64,000 nucleotides of DNA from Myxosarcina sp. GI1 (GTDB lineage Bacteria > Cyanobacteriota > Cyanobacteriia > Cyanobacteriales > Xenococcaceae): positions 202,414 through 266,413 of the forward strand of contig NZ_JRFE01000022.1 in NCBI RefSeq assembly GCF_000756305.1, given 5' to 3'. Position 1 is the first letter of the stretch, and each line of letters starts with the position of its first letter. Below are positions 37,598 through 47,309 of the stretch, piece by piece. Position numbers and translations under genes: made by a program. The notes beneath the pieces were generated by a model that searched no databases, had not been told where the DNA came from, and saw only the letters and a list, made by a program, of their open reading frames with translations.

Positions 37598-38113
37598 ATG
37601 GATATAAAAGAATTTTTAGATTTGAACGCTGGTAAATGGTTTAGTCAGCGCACCAATTATTTGACTGGCGATAAAGCTCAAAGCGGTAAAGCCGATTTGA
37701 CAGTGGAGCTTTTAGCCTCAGATAATTCTACAATAGTTAACCTTTGTCAAAACGAACGAATCGATCCCCAACATAGCTTGGGTGGTCTATCTACTAGCTG
37801 GGATAGCTCGGTAGATTGGGGAAAACCCAAACAGATTGGTTCGGTAGTCATGGTATTTATTGCCGATGACAGTAGCGATCGCACTGGTAAAGTATTGCGT
37901 CAGGAAAACGGTAAGGCTCAGGGCAGCTATACTCTAGGAGACGATGGAGCTTTGACTGTAGTTGTGGAAACCGACAGCATTATTGCTGAAGAACGTCAGT
38001 GGTTTGCTAGCGATAATTTAAGACTGAGAACTACAGTAGTAACAGATAAAGTAACTAAAGCGATCGTTCAGACTTCTTTTTATTCAGAGATTCGTAAAGC
38101 ACCTGCTAAGTAA
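37598..38113 (+). CDS. CpcS/CpeS-family phycobiliprotein chromophore lyase
   Basis: A 171-residue lipocalin-like protein of the CpcS/CpeS family, which attaches bilins to the conserved Cys-82/84 of phycobiliproteins. Seen: DIKEFLDLNAGKWFSQRTNY at the N-terminus, a hallmark of the family, and EERQWFASDNLRLRTTVV near 130. The longest frame begins at a TTG one codon earlier; the ATG at 37598 is used. It supports phycobilisome assembly in this organism. Which subunit (CpcS, CpcU or CpeS type) it serves cannot be told here. No phycobilisome genes are nearby. Confidence 0.88.
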   Translation: MDIKEFLDLNAGKWFSQRTNYLTGDKAQSGKADLTVELLASDNSTIVNLCQNERIDPQHSLGGLSTSWDSSVDWGKPKQIGSVVMVFIADDSSDRTGKVLRQENGKAQGSYTLGDDGALTVVVETDSIIAEERQWFASDNLRLRTTVVTDKVTKAIVQTSFYSEIRKAPAK

Positions 38114-38212
38114 GTAGATTGCTAGAGAAGTAATTATGATGGCGAATACACCAGCAGTTCTAGAAATCTTGCCTTTGCAACTCAAGGCGTTGCAAAATAA
38201 ATAGACGATCGA

Positions 38213-38340
38213 TTAAAAAACAGGCAAAGTCCAGTGTTTAAGATAATAGGTGAGAAGTCGAATTGAGGCTTCAAGCATCTCAACTGATTTTGAGTAACAG
38301 AATGTTTTACGATGCAAACGAGCAATCGGCATTACGAGGT
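38213..38340 (-). pseudogene. IS1-family transposase C-terminal remnant
   Basis: The last 40 or so codons of an IS1-type transposase: PIARLHRKTFCYSKSVEML, followed by IRLLTYYLKHWTLPVF and a stop. This is the usual C-terminus of cyanobacterial IS1-like transposases. The upstream part of the frame runs into the 3' end of mnmA in another frame, so the catalytic DDE part is gone. It marks an old insertion and deletion between the lyase gene and mnmA. Confidence 0.7.
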
Positions 38341-38393
38341 ATTTTTCTTCATCATAATTACTATCATACTTTATCTGTGCAACGCCCGTTTTT

Positions 38394-39446
38394 TTATGGT
38401 CGCTTAATAATTCCGCCACCAAGTAAGACTTCGCCGTCATACCAAACTGCTGCTTGACCTGGGGTAATACCAAATTGGGGTTCGTCAAATACCAGGCGAA
38501 AATTATCGTCTTCTAGAGGAATTATGTTTACTGGTACTGGTTTGGCGCGATAGCGAATCTGTACTTCAGCGCGAATTGGTGTGCTAGGCTCAGCTATTGA
38601 AACCCAGTTAACTCGCGACACCGTGCATTCTATATTACCGCCAGAGGTGCGATCGCCGACAATCACGCGATTCATTACAGGGTCGAGTTTGACGACATAT
38701 AACGGTTCGGCAGCAGCAATACCCAAACCTTTTCTCTGTCCGATAGTGTAATGGTGAATGCCTTGATGTTTGCCTAGCACTTTACCTTCTAGATCGACTA
38801 TATCTCCTTCTTTTCGCTCGATGTAGCGGTCTAAAAATGTCCGCATTGAACCGTGAGCCTCAATTAAACACAAATCTTGGCTTTCAGGTTTATCGGCAGT
38901 TGTCAGAGCAAATTCACTAGCAGTTTTTCTAGTTTCTTCTTTGGTGCGATCGCCCAAGGGAAAGACCGAACCTGCTAGCAACTCCTGAGTTAAATCGTAG
39001 AGAAAGTAAGTTTGGTCTTTGTTACGGTCTACGGCTCTCAATAACTGGTATCTTTCTGTAGTTTTGTCGTAGTTAATTCGAGCGTAATGACCAGTCGCGA
39101 TCTTATTAGCACCAAGCTTTTCTCTAGCATACTCAAGCATCGGTGCAAACTTAACCGTTCGGTTGCATTGCGAACAAGGTAAAGGTGTAACTCCCGCTTC
39201 ATAACCAGCTACTAAATAATCGACAATATTAGCTTGGAATACCTCCCGACTATCAACAACGTGATGGGGAATATTTAATTCTTCGCAAATACGGGCTGCA
39301 TCTACCATGCCTTCAGAACAGCACTGCCCTTTACCCTTCATTAACCAGAGGGTAAGACCGATTACTTCGTAACCTTGATGGTGGAGGGTGGCAGCGGCAA
39401 CAGAACTATCAACGCCACCAGATAAGCCGACAACGACCTTGTTCAT
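38394..39446 (-). CDS. mnmA: tRNA-specific 2-thiouridylase MnmA
   Basis: A 350-residue enzyme that thiolates U34 of Lys, Glu and Gln tRNAs. Seen: the PP-loop [10 protein letters not shown] (about 8-17), the catalytic cysteine in LPCSQCNR near 95 and the second cysteine in [10 protein letters not shown] near 195, plus a C-terminal beta-barrel with [18 protein letters not shown]. Complete: its stop lies just before the IS1 scar, which did not truncate it. Divergent from the SPOR-like gene. Confidence 0.96.
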   Translation of the reverse strand: MNKVVVGLSGGVDSSVAAATLHHQGYEVIGLTLWLMKGKGQCCSEGMVDAARICEELNIPHHVVDSREVFQANIVDYLVAGYEAGVTPLPCSQCNRTVKFAPMLEYAREKLGANKIATGHYARINYDKTTERYQLLRAVDRNKDQTYFLYDLTQELLAGSVFPLGDRTKEETRKTASEFALTTADKPESQDLCLIEAHGSMRTFLDRYIERKEGDIVDLEGKVLGKHQGIHHYTIGQRKGLGIAAAEPLYVVKLDPVMNRVIVGDRTSGGNIECTVSRVNWVSIAEPSTPIRAEVQIRYRAKPVPVNIIPLEDDNFRLVFDEPQFGITPGQAAVWYDGEVLLGGGIIKRP

Positions 39447-39518
39447 GGAACTTTACAATTTTGTTAACTTCAATAATTATTAAGGGTATTTTTAAAATAG
39501 TAGGCTCGTCTTTTTATT

Positions 39519-40016
39519 ATGACAAATAAGTTAAATTCTCAGGCTGCTAATTATCTATCGTTAGTAATTTCATCAACGATGATGCGAACGCTACTCGGCA
39601 TGGGATTATTAATTATAGCTACTGCTGTCCCTACAAAGGCACAGAGCGATAAGTTTATTACCGAACTTTTACCACCACCTCCTCCTGTAGCCTCTCCCAA
39701 TCGAGTTGCCGAACCTCAATACAAACCAATAGTACCAGTAGATCTCGATCCTCCTACCTACACTAGTAAAGAACCACCGCGAGAATATACTTTTAGTGCG
39801 CCACCACCAGAAGACGATCGAGATTACCGAGTAGAAGTATTTGGTAACGAACGAGAATTATTAGATCGAGTTAGAGCGATCGAACCCAAAGCTTTTCAAA
39901 AAGGCAATGTAATTCAGGTGGGAATTTTTAGTCGTCAGGATAACGCTGAAGATTTAGTTCGTAAGCTTGCTGTAGAGGGGTTTTGGGCGAGAATTATTAT
40001 TAGCGAAAGCTATTAA
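39519..40016 (+). CDS. Exported protein with C-terminal SPOR-like domain
   Basis: A 165-residue protein. An N-terminal hydrophobic segment (about 14-40, MRTLLGMGLLIIATAVPTKA) acts as a signal or anchor. A proline-rich linker follows (LLPPPPPVASPNRVAEP), then a short beta-alpha-beta domain (VIQVGIFSRQDNAEDLVRKL, about 131-150) that resembles SPOR folds, which bind denuded septal peptidoglycan. The SPOR match is weak and only partial. It could mark division sites or simply be a surface protein. Confidence 0.7.
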   Translation: MTNKLNSQAANYLSLVISSTMMRTLLGMGLLIIATAVPTKAQSDKFITELLPPPPPVASPNRVAEPQYKPIVPVDLDPPTYTSKEPPREYTFSAPPPEDDRDYRVEVFGNERELLDRVRAIEPKAFQKGNVIQVGIFSRQDNAEDLVRKLAVEGFWARIIISESY

Positions 40017-40323
40017 TTGAGTTTCGACCATGACTGACAATACGATTATTTGAAATAAATTGCTTAAGTTCCTTAATAGTTAACTTTTTAAAATCAGTCG
40101 TTATAAAACCTTCAACTTCCAATTGCTAGATAATTTAAATAAAGATTCGGTTATGTCTCAAGTTTTAAGTAGTCAAGATTGCTAAAGTCTTTTCAGCTTT
40201 TATATATCTGTATATCAAAAGTCGGAAAGCGGTTTTTGTTAAGAAACGTTAAGATAAGTTATAGTCGGGGGATAACATTTACTAAATTGCCCTCATCGTT
40301 GGCAATATTGACTTAAAAAATTT
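40017..40323. other. Intergenic region upstream of the MFS gene
   Basis: 307 bases with no gene. A repeated GTTAAGA (GTTAAGAAACGTTAAGATAAG, two spaced copies near 40239-40258) about 70 bases before the MFS start could be an operator. No RNA structure recognised. Confidence 0.45.
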
Positions 40324-41601
40324 GTGAGAGCCTGGAACGTTTTAGAAGCAAATACCAAACGCAACTTAGCCATTCTATTTTTTACTGGTCTGTTGTTTTG
40401 GATTAGCATTACTTTATTATTACCAACTTTACCCGCTTACGTACAGGATGTGGGAGGAACTACGCAACAAGTTGGTTTGGTAATGGGTAGTTTTGCCATT
40501 GGGTTATTGTGTTCTCGTACCTGGTTGGGTAGAGTTGCCGATCGCCGCAGTCGTAAAATAGTCATTTTAATTGGACTTACCGTTGCTGCGATCGCGCCAA
40601 TTTGTTACTCTATTGTGCAGTCAATTGGGGGGTTAGCAGCAATTCGCGCTTTTCATGGAATTAGCATCGCCTCATTCACCATTGGCTACAGTGCTTTAGT
40701 AGTAGATTTTGCACCTCGCCAACAACGAGGAGAGTTAATTGGCTACATGAACTTAGCAGTACCTACGGGAATGTCTATCGGTCCTGCGTTGGGAGGATTT
40801 TTACAGGCATACAGTGCCAGATGGCAGTGGGATTTTTTAGCTGAAGGCACTGGTTACGAGGTTATTTTTTGGACTTCTTCGCTGTGTGGAATTACAGGCT
40901 TTGTTTTAGCCAGTCGCCTACAAGAGGCAGCTGGAAATAAAGAAATATTAGAAAAAGAACCAATTAATTCTAGCGATCGCAACTTTTGGGAGCTTTCACA
41001 AAATCCCGCCTTAGTAATTCCCGCTACGATTTTACTTTTGGTCGGTTTGGTTTTTGGCACTATGGTGGCTTTTTTGCCTTTATTCGTGCGCGAGTTAGAT
41101 ATTGCTTTTAATGTTGGCTTATTTTACACGACGGTAGCAATTGCCTCGTTTTCGGTGCGTTTATTTGCTGGCAAGGCAAGCGATCGTTACGGACGGGGTT
41201 TATTTATTAGCGGTAGCCTTATCTGCTACATTATTTCTATGACTTTACTGGCTAATGCCGAAACTGCCCCCACTTTGTTGCTAGCAGCATTAGCAGAAGG
41301 AGCGGGAGCGGGTATTTTAATTCCTCTAACTTTGGCACTGATTTCCGACCGCTCTTATGCCAACGAACGAGGTAAAGTTTTTGCCCTTTGCATGAGTGGT
41401 TTCGATCTGGGAATTGCTTTAGCAGGTCCCGTATTAGGAGCTTTAGCTTTTAGTTTGGGCTATCGCGGTTTATTCTCCCTGGCGGCTTGTTTGGCACTAA
41501 CCGCACTGGTTATTTTTGTTACCCAGTCTAGTAAAAATATCCGTCAGTCTTTTAATTTTGCCTTGGGTAAGGTGCGCGATGCTTACGCGATCGATTGTTA
41601 A
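40324..41601 (+). CDS. Major facilitator superfamily transporter
   Basis: A 425-residue MFS protein with twelve predicted membrane segments. Seen: [13 protein letters not shown] in segment 1, the family A-motif [10 protein letters not shown] in loop 2-3 (about 77-86) and its repeat [10 protein letters not shown] in loop 8-9 (about 285), [14 protein letters not shown] near 150 (antiporter motif C-like). This layout is typical of drug or metabolite efflux carriers. It starts at GTG. The C-terminus runs to the 3' end of the convergent tRNA-Arg gene. Substrate unknown. Confidence 0.9.
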   Translation: MRAWNVLEANTKRNLAILFFTGLLFWISITLLLPTLPAYVQDVGGTTQQVGLVMGSFAIGLLCSRTWLGRVADRRSRKIVILIGLTVAAIAPICYSIVQSIGGLAAIRAFHGISIASFTIGYSALVVDFAPRQQRGELIGYMNLAVPTGMSIGPALGGFLQAYSARWQWDFLAEGTGYEVIFWTSSLCGITGFVLASRLQEAAGNKEILEKEPINSSDRNFWELSQNPALVIPATILLLVGLVFGTMVAFLPLFVRELDIAFNVGLFYTTVAIASFSVRLFAGKASDRYGRGLFISGSLICYIISMTLLANAETAPTLLLAALAEGAGAGILIPLTLALISDRSYANERGKVFALCMSGFDLGIALAGPVLGALAFSLGYRGLFSLAACLALTALVIFVTQSSKNIRQSFNFALGKVRDAYAIDC

Positions 41602-41603
41602 TA

Positions 41604-41677
41604 CGGGCGAGAAGGGATTTGAACCCCTGACTCCATGGTTCGTAGCCATGTGCTCTAATCCACTGAGCTACACGCCC
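41604..41677 (-). tRNA. tRNA-Arg (ACG)
   Basis: A 74-base tRNA read on the minus strand. Acceptor GGGCGTG pairs with the 3' CTCGCCC region with one weak position, D arm AGCTCAGTGGATTAGAGC, anticodon loop CTACGAA with anticodon ACG, and T arm AGGGG-TTCAAAT-CCCTT. No encoded CCA. It lies two bases from the MFS stop and 70 bases before moaC, whose longest open frame runs into it artificially. Confidence 0.95.
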
Positions 41678-41746
41678 CTAGTTAAGTTAATTGGTTTCAT
41701 CCAATTTACTCAACGATTTATGATGTTAGCACGACAACATTGTTTT

Positions 41747-42262
41747 ATGCAAGATAATGATAATTTTAATTCTCTATCTCATCTCAATGAGACAGGAGAA
41801 GCACAAATGGTAGATGTTTCTGCCAAACAGCCGACACGTCGTCAAGCAATAGCCGCAGGCAGAATTAGGATGTCTGAGTCTACTTTAGAAGCGATCGAAG
41901 CAGGAAACGCGCCAAAAGGCGATGTCATTGGTACGGCAAAGCTAGCAGGAATTATGGCAGCCAAACAAACGGCAAATCTGATTCCCCTATGCCATCCTTT
42001 GCCCTTAAGCAAAATCGAAGTAAAAATAACTTGCGATCGCAATTTACCAGGCTATCAAATTCGCGCTTCGGTAATAACTAAAGCCGAAACGGGAGTAGAG
42101 ATGGAAGCTTTAACTGCCGTATCTGTTGCCGCTTTAACTCTATACGACATGGCAAAAGCTTTAGAAAAATCGATGCAGATTGAAAATATATGTTTGCTCG
42201 GTAAAACTGGCGGTAAATCTGGAGATTATTTTGTTGAAGGGATGACTACATCAGATCTGTAG
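41747..42262 (+). CDS. moaC: Cyclic pyranopterin monophosphate synthase accessory protein
   Basis: A 171-residue enzyme that with MoaA converts GTP to cyclic pyranopterin monophosphate, the first step of molybdenum cofactor synthesis. Seen: [20 protein letters not shown] near the start, [16 protein letters not shown] near 84, [20 protein letters not shown] near 115, and a GGKSG loop near the end. The open frame extends upstream through tRNA-Arg, which is not coding; I choose the ATG at 41747 ([10 protein letters not shown]), while an ATG at 41720 is possible. Neither has a clear ribosome site. Confidence 0.93.
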   Translation: MQDNDNFNSLSHLNETGEAQMVDVSAKQPTRRQAIAAGRIRMSESTLEAIEAGNAPKGDVIGTAKLAGIMAAKQTANLIPLCHPLPLSKIEVKITCDRNLPGYQIRASVITKAETGVEMEALTAVSVAALTLYDMAKALEKSMQIENICLLGKTGGKSGDYFVEGMTTSDL

Positions 42263-42455
42263 GCAATTCTTTATAACTGGGAATTTTCTTGGAAGTAAAT
42301 AACTGTCCGTGAATTGGTTTGTAATGGAGATCGCCTCGTCCAGTAGTGTCTGTATCGATCGCTAAACTCGGCATACTGTCGGGATAAGTAAACGAAATTG
42401 CATTCCGATTGAAAGTTCGTATGGCTATAACTGCGAGGGTTCTATTCGAGTTTTT
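42246..42455 (-). pseudogene. Start-less coding-like fragment
   Basis: A stop-bounded frame of about 69 codons without an initial ATG, ending at the stop 42246-42248. Its translation has ordinary protein character (for example ISFTYPDSMPSLAIDTDTTG and [20 protein letters not shown]). It overlaps the moaC end by 17 bases and the end of the DUF1810 gene in another frame. It may be the tail of a decayed gene or chance. I do not recognise it. Confidence 0.3.
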
Positions 42456-42912
42456 CTAATAATTGAAGTGTTTTATCATCTCGATTGCCTTGAAAATATT
42501 TATCTAAAACGCGATCGAATACCGAATCTGATGCGACAGAAGAAAACAATGTCATAGACGATTTGAGTTTGAGATTGTCTGGGTAGCCAAAAATTTCTGA
42601 AACCGATCGCCCTTGAACGGCAATCACTACTTTGGCACATTCTCTCAATCTCGAACCAAGAACGGGATGATTTATATATGCCAACGCCTCTTCTCGGCTT
42701 TTGATGGCGTAATATTTAGAAGTTTGACTCTGTCCTAATCCTGCAAACTGCGGAAATATATACCATATCCAATGGGATTTTTTATTGCCATTGTTTAACT
42801 CTGCTAGAGCGCGATGATAAACTTCTTCTTGTGCGCTAATAAAGCGATTTAAATTAAAAGGATCGTCAGGATTGGTGTTATTGGTTACTTTTATCATATT
42901 TGTTTGCTCCAT
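42442..42912 (-). CDS. DUF1810 family protein
   Basis: A 156-residue protein of the DUF1810 (YP_709422-like) family. Seen: FNLNRFISAQEEVYHRALAE, then SHWIWYIFPQFAGLGQSQTS, a hallmark, and SREEALAYINHPVLGSRLRE. The family folds as a helical bundle and is sometimes annotated as calpastatin-like without evidence. Some members are near NADAR/ADP-ribose genes, but nothing here supports that. ATG start. Monocistronic. Confidence 0.88.
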   Translation of the reverse strand: MEQTNMIKVTNNTNPDDPFNLNRFISAQEEVYHRALAELNNGNKKSHWIWYIFPQFAGLGQSQTSKYYAIKSREEALAYINHPVLGSRLRECAKVVIAVQGRSVSEIFGYPDNLKLKSSMTLFSSVASDSVFDRVLDKYFQGNRDDKTLQLLEKLE

Positions 42913-43075
42913 CTATACCAGCGATGGTAATAGTCGATTGCTACTCGATTTTTGTGACTTTTAAATGTTGACTACAGATCGATAAATTTTCCTCGGTTCC
43001 CTGCTCCTTTGCAGTTTATCTGTATCTTTATTTTATGGAATTGTATAACCTGCTTGCGTTTCAACACTATTGAAA

Positions 43076-43372
43076 CTAGTAAAAAGGAATTATAGTTTTA
43101 AAAAATTTTCTAATTTGCAATAAAAAAATTAGTTCTTCAATATCGGAATTCAACTCTTGAGGATATGCTCTTTCAGCCAGTTTAGCTTCTAGTTCTGCGT
43201 ATTCTGCCGCACTTAATGGTTTGCTGTCTATAGGCGATCGCGCTTCTAAAATTATCTCAGTGCGGAGGATTTCTTCGGGAATATCGTCTGGCGGTGGTAA
43301 TGCCCAAGCCGATTTTGCGGCGAAGTTCGCTACTATACTTATAGTCAAAGCCAACACTGAAAGTTGTTTCAT
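43076..43372 (-). CDS. Small secreted hypothetical protein
   Basis: A 98-residue protein with a clear signal peptide (MKQLSVLALTISIVANFAAK, cleavage after SAWA near residue 24). The mature part, LPPPDDIPEEILRTEIILEA followed by SKPLSAAEYAELEAKLAER, resembles a small family common in cyanobacterial genomes. A hydrophobic/aromatic C-terminus (LLQIRKFFKTIIPFY) may contact membrane. Function unknown. Divergent from the next small gene with only 26 bases between starts. Confidence 0.72.
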   Translation of the reverse strand: MKQLSVLALTISIVANFAAKSAWALPPPDDIPEEILRTEIILEARSPIDSKPLSAAEYAELEAKLAERAYPQELNSDIEELIFLLQIRKFFKTIIPFY

Positions 43373-43398
43373 TTTGCTAGGGGAGGTGCGATCTTACT

Positions 43399-43608
43399 TT
43401 GTCAATCGAAAAACGCCTGGAAGTATTCAGCAAGTTACCTCTAAGAGCGCAGTTAGCTACTATCGCTTCATCTAAAGCTAATGTCGTGCTATCTAAGAAT
43501 TCAGAATACATTGCTGCTCTAGAACGCATTCACCAGAAATCTCTAGCAACAGCTACACCTGAAGCTCTAGAAGCATATCACAAAGCCAAAGAAATTCTTA
43601 ACAGTTAA
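43399..43608 (+). CDS. Small hypothetical protein
   Basis: A 69-residue soluble helical protein starting at TTG, with GGGGAGGTG about 14 bases before it. The sequence (SIEKRLEVFSKLPLRAQLAT, then ALERIHQKSLATATPEALEA) reads like two helices joined by a short loop. No ATG in frame near the start. No family recognised. Confidence 0.6.
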   Translation: MSIEKRLEVFSKLPLRAQLATIASSKANVVLSKNSEYIAALERIHQKSLATATPEALEAYHKAKEILNS

Positions 43609-43687
43609 CAGTCAGTTAGAACAGCTTCGATTGTATATAGACTGCTGCAATCGCTATGCAACTTCAAACTATTAACCACTAACTATC

Positions 43688-45730
43688 ATGCCCAATCAGC
43701 TAGCAAATACTCAAAGTCTGTATTTACGCAAACACGCCGACAATCCGATCGATTGGTGGTATTGGTGTGACGAAGCTTTAGAATTAGCCAAACAAAACAA
43801 TAAGCCAATTTTTTTGTCTATAGGCTACTCAAGCTGTCACTGGTGTACGGTAATGGAAGGCGAGGCATTTTCCGATGAGGCGATCGCCAGCTATCTCAAC
43901 ACCAACTTTCTGCCGATCAAAGTAGACCGTGAAGAAAGACCAGACATCGACAGCATTTATATGCAGGCGCTACAGATGATGATCGGACAAGGAGGATGGC
44001 CTCTCAATATTTTTCTCACGCCAGATAAACTAATTCCTTTTTACGGCGGAACTTACTTTCCCGTCGAACCTAAATACGGTCGCCCTGGTTTTTTAGAAAT
44101 TCTTCAGGCAGTTCGCCGTTTTTACGACAAAGAAACAGAAAAGCTGGAAAATTTGACCGAAGAAATTTTTAAAAATCTTCAGCAGTCAACCAACTTGCCT
44201 ACAGGTAAAGCTAATATTCTTAGCGAAGAATTGTTAAATCGCGGCATGGAAACTAATACGGCCGTACTTAGTCCCAACGATTTTGGTCGTCCTAGCTTTC
44301 CAATGATTCCCTATGCAGCTTTGGCTTTACAAAATAGCCAGCAAGAAAGCTCTGAATATAATGCCACCGAACTAGCGCGACAAAGAGGACTAGATTTGGT
44401 GCTGGGAGGAATTTTCGACCATGTAGGAGGGGGGTTTCATCGCTACACTGTTGATTCTACCTGGACTGTGCCTCACTTTGAAAAAATGCTTTATGATAAT
44501 GGGCAGATTTTAGAATATCTGGCTAACTTATGGAGTAGTGGGTTTCAAAAACCTGCAATCGAACGAGCGATCGCGCTAACGGTAGAATGGTTAAAACGCG
44601 AGATGACTTCGGCTCAAGGGGGACTATATGCCGCTCAAGATGCCGATAATTTTACTACTCCCCAAGCCGCAGAACCAGAAGAAGGCGAGTTTTACGTCTG
44701 GAGTTACCAAGAGTTAACCGACTTGCTGTCTTCAGAAGAACTAAGCCAGCTACAGGCAGAATTTACCGTTACTCCCGAAGGAAATTTTGAGGGTAAAAAT
44801 GTACTTCAGCGTTTGGGAATAGAACAATTATCCGAGACTTTGAATAGTGCCTTAGCAAAACTATTTGCAGTTCGTTATGGTAAGGCAGCCTCTGAGATCG
44901 ATAGTTTTCCTCCTGCAAAAAACAATCGGGAAGCTAAAAGCAAAGACTGGTTAGGACGCATTCCACCAGTTACCGATACTAAAACCATCGTTGCCTGGAA
45001 TAGCTTGGTCATTTCAGGATTAGCCAGAGCTTATAGTGTATTTAAAGAACAATCTTATTTAGATTTGGCGATCGCAGTAGTTGAGTTTATTTTAGATAAT
45101 CAGTGGCAAAGTGGACGCTTACACCGTCTTAACTACGATGACAGAGTGAGTGTGTTAGCACAATCAGAAGATTACGCTTTATTAATCAAAGCTCTACTAG
45201 ATTTACAGATGGCTTGTCCGCAAGATGCTCGATGGTTAGAAAAAGCGATCGCGCTTCAGCAAGAGTTCGATCGCTTTTTCTGGAGCGAAGAGGGTGGCTA
45301 CTATAACAATGCTGCCGATGGTGGTAAAGAATTACTAATACGCGAGCGCAGCTATATGGACAATGCTACTCCTGCTGCTAACGGTACGGCAGTTGCTAAT
45401 CTGGTGCGTTTGGGTTTATTAACCGAAGATACTGACTATCTAGAACGTGCCGAAACCGCCTTGAAAGCTTTCAGCACTATTATGGAGCGATCGCCCCAAG
45501 CCTGTCCTAGTTTGTTTGTTGCCTTAGATTGGTTGCTTAACGGCACTTTGGTTAAAACTACTGCCGAACAATTAGCTAAGTTAATTCCTAACTATTTTCC
45601 CACTACCGCTTTTCGTTTGGAACCTAATTTACCTCAAGGTGCAGTAGGTTTAGTCTGCCGCGGTTTATCCTGTCTGGAGCCAGCAACAAGCGAACGACAA
45701 TTATTAAAGCAGTTAACAATGAACAGTTAA
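43688..45730 (+). CDS. Thioredoxin-domain protein of the DUF255/YyaL (SSP411) family
   Basis: A 680-residue protein. The N-terminal thioredoxin-like domain carries YSSCHWCTVM near 48-57 (CxxC, here CHWC), then EERPDIDSIYMQALQMM and GWPLNIFLTPD, hallmarks of DUF255. The rest is an (alpha/alpha)6 barrel related to N-acylglucosamine 2-epimerases (HVGGGFHRYTVD, VPHFEKMLYDN). The family is widespread, cytosolic and of unclear enzymology. The last residues QLTMNS are encoded by a heptamer-repeat tract (GTTAACAATGAACA twice), so the original C-terminus may differ. Confidence 0.9.
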   Translation: MPNQLANTQSLYLRKHADNPIDWWYWCDEALELAKQNNKPIFLSIGYSSCHWCTVMEGEAFSDEAIASYLNTNFLPIKVDREERPDIDSIYMQALQMMIGQGGWPLNIFLTPDKLIPFYGGTYFPVEPKYGRPGFLEILQAVRRFYDKETEKLENLTEEIFKNLQQSTNLPTGKANILSEELLNRGMETNTAVLSPNDFGRPSFPMIPYAALALQNSQQESSEYNATELARQRGLDLVLGGIFDHVGGGFHRYTVDSTWTVPHFEKMLYDNGQILEYLANLWSSGFQKPAIERAIALTVEWLKREMTSAQGGLYAAQDADNFTTPQAAEPEEGEFYVWSYQELTDLLSSEELSQLQAEFTVTPEGNFEGKNVLQRLGIEQLSETLNSALAKLFAVRYGKAASEIDSFPPAKNNREAKSKDWLGRIPPVTDTKTIVAWNSLVISGLARAYSVFKEQSYLDLAIAVVEFILDNQWQSGRLHRLNYDDRVSVLAQSEDYALLIKALLDLQMACPQDARWLEKAIALQQEFDRFFWSEEGGYYNNAADGGKELLIRERSYMDNATPAANGTAVANLVRLGLLTEDTDYLERAETALKAFSTIMERSPQACPSLFVALDWLLNGTLVKTTAEQLAKLIPNYFPTTAFRLEPNLPQGAVGLVCRGLSCLEPATSERQLLKQLTMNS

Positions 45731-45776
45731 CAATGAACAGTGTTTACCGAGCCGTTGATAATTGCTCATTGCTCAT
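45719..45776. repeat. Heptamer repeat tract at the DUF255 gene end
   Basis: Two copies of the 14-base unit GTTAACAATGAACA (two heptamers) followed by ATTGCTC heptamers near 45756-45772. It encodes the last codons of the DUF255 gene and ends at the stop of the convergent Ppx gene. Confidence 0.7.
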
Positions 45777-47309
45777 TAAGCTTTTTTTGATTTCAACCTC
45801 TCGTTTCATCGCCTGTGCCAATACCTCAGAGCTTCGTTGTGCTGCCCAAATCTCTACCTCAAGATTGTCTGCGCCAGAAACTGCAATCTCTAGTTTTTCT
45901 TCCGACACCTGGCAATAAATTTGTTTGACACGTTGATTCTTGGTTTTGTTTAAAGCAACAGCAACTCTTAAAATTCCCGAAAGTTTTTTAATTAAATGAC
46001 GATGATGTTTGGAGAGTTTTTTAAACTTCTTATGTTTCTTGCTTGGTTTGGCTTTAGTGTGATAGCGAGTCAAATGCCTGATTAACAATATTTCTTCATC
46101 GGTAAACCCTCTCGGATTGGTTCGTCTAATAATATAGCGCGAGTTTTTATGATGTTTGCGGAAAGAAATAAACTGTCCGATGTCATGGAGTAAAGCAGCA
46201 AACTCCAAAATTTCTCGTTCGTAATCTCCGTATTGGTGCAGTTTCTGAGTTTGGTCAAAAATTTGTAGTGCCAAATGAGCAATGTGAGAATTTTCTTCCC
46301 AATCAGACTCGTATTTGTGAACTAGATGCGCTGCTTTACGATGTCGCAAATTTTTGAGTTCAAAAGAAGCCGCAACCTCTTGGGAATGCCGTTCTAAATA
46401 GTCTAAAACCATCCCTTCTCGCAGGGAGGCATCACAAAGAGTAATTTCTTTTACTCCCACCATATTTAATAGCTGTACTAATAACACTCCGCCTAAATGA
46501 ATTGCGTCGGCACGTTTGTTGCTTACTTCATCAACTTCGGCACGTTCTTCTAAATCCATTTCCAGCAGTTTCTGAGTTAATTCGCCAAGATCTTCTAACC
46601 CTACGACTTCAGCGTTAACCGACTGTAAGGATTCGCCACCAGCAGCGATATGCGCCGCCTCACCCATAGTACGGATAGTTCCCGAGGTACCAATTACTCG
46701 CTCAAAACCAATATGGTGTATCTTATCTAAAATTTCTTTGGCAACGAAGCGAATATGTGCCTCTAGAACTCCTCGTCCCTCCACTCCAACAGGTCCCTTA
46801 TCTTCAAACATATCTAGTAGGCGCTGAACTCCCAAAGGCATACTGTCGCTATAAAAAATTTCGTAGCGATCGCCCACAGCAGCCTCCGTACTGCCACCAC
46901 CAATATCTAGAATTAAAGCTTTGTCATCTTCCAGAGCGATTGAGTTGCGGACAGCAAGAAAAATTAATCTCGCCTCTTCTTTTCCCGAAATAATTCTCGG
47001 ACACAGACCAGTTTGAGCTACTACTTCGTTTAAAAAATCTTCGCCGTTTTGCGCCTCGCGAATCGCACTAGTTGCAGCAGTAATAATCTCATCTACTCCC
47101 ATACGCTCGGCTAGTCGAACATAGCGACTAATAGTTTCCAGACCGAGTTCAAAAGCGCGATCGCTCAAGCGATTAGAAGCAAATACCCCCGCTCCCAATT
47201 TTGCCATTTCTTTCTCGCGATCGAGAATATTAAAGCTATACTTGCTGGTTGCTTCGGCAATAATCATGTGAATGGAGTTGGTACCTATATCGATCGCAGC
47301 TAACTTCAT
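45744..47309 (-). CDS. Ppx/GppA exopolyphosphatase/pppGpp phosphatase
   Basis: A 521-residue member of the ASKHA fold family. Seen: AAIDIGTNSIHMIIAEA at the N-terminus (phosphate loop 1), LILDIGGGSTEAAVGD near 142 (phosphate loop 2), GTSGTIRTMGEAAHIAAGG near 217 and a C-terminal HD-like domain with LLHDIGQFISF near 386. It degrades polyphosphate and/or pppGpp. The very basic region KPSKKHKKFKKLSKHHRHLI near 430-450 is notable and fits polyphosphate binding. Which activity dominates is not evident. Confidence 0.93.
   Translation of the reverse strand: MKLAAIDIGTNSIHMIIAEATSKYSFNILDREKEMAKLGAGVFASNRLSDRAFELGLETISRYVRLAERMGVDEIITAATSAIREAQNGEDFLNEVVAQTGLCPRIISGKEEARLIFLAVRNSIALEDDKALILDIGGGSTEAAVGDRYEIFYSDSMPLGVQRLLDMFEDKGPVGVEGRGVLEAHIRFVAKEILDKIHHIGFERVIGTSGTIRTMGEAAHIAAGGESLQSVNAEVVGLEDLGELTQKLLEMDLEERAEVDEVSNKRADAIHLGGVLLVQLLNMVGVKEITLCDASLREGMVLDYLERHSQEVAASFELKNLRHRKAAHLVHKYESDWEENSHIAHLALQIFDQTQKLHQYGDYEREILEFAALLHDIGQFISFRKHHKNSRYIIRRTNPRGFTDEEILLIRHLTRYHTKAKPSKKHKKFKKLSKHHRHLIKKLSGILRVAVALNKTKNQRVKQIYCQVSEEKLEIAVSGADNLEVEIWAAQRSSEVLAQAMKREVEIKKSLMSNEQLSTAR

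Noticed and set aside
41516-41746. N-terminal extension of moaC reaching into the MFS gene
   Set aside because: It runs through tRNA-Arg(ACG) and matches no MoaC N-terminus.
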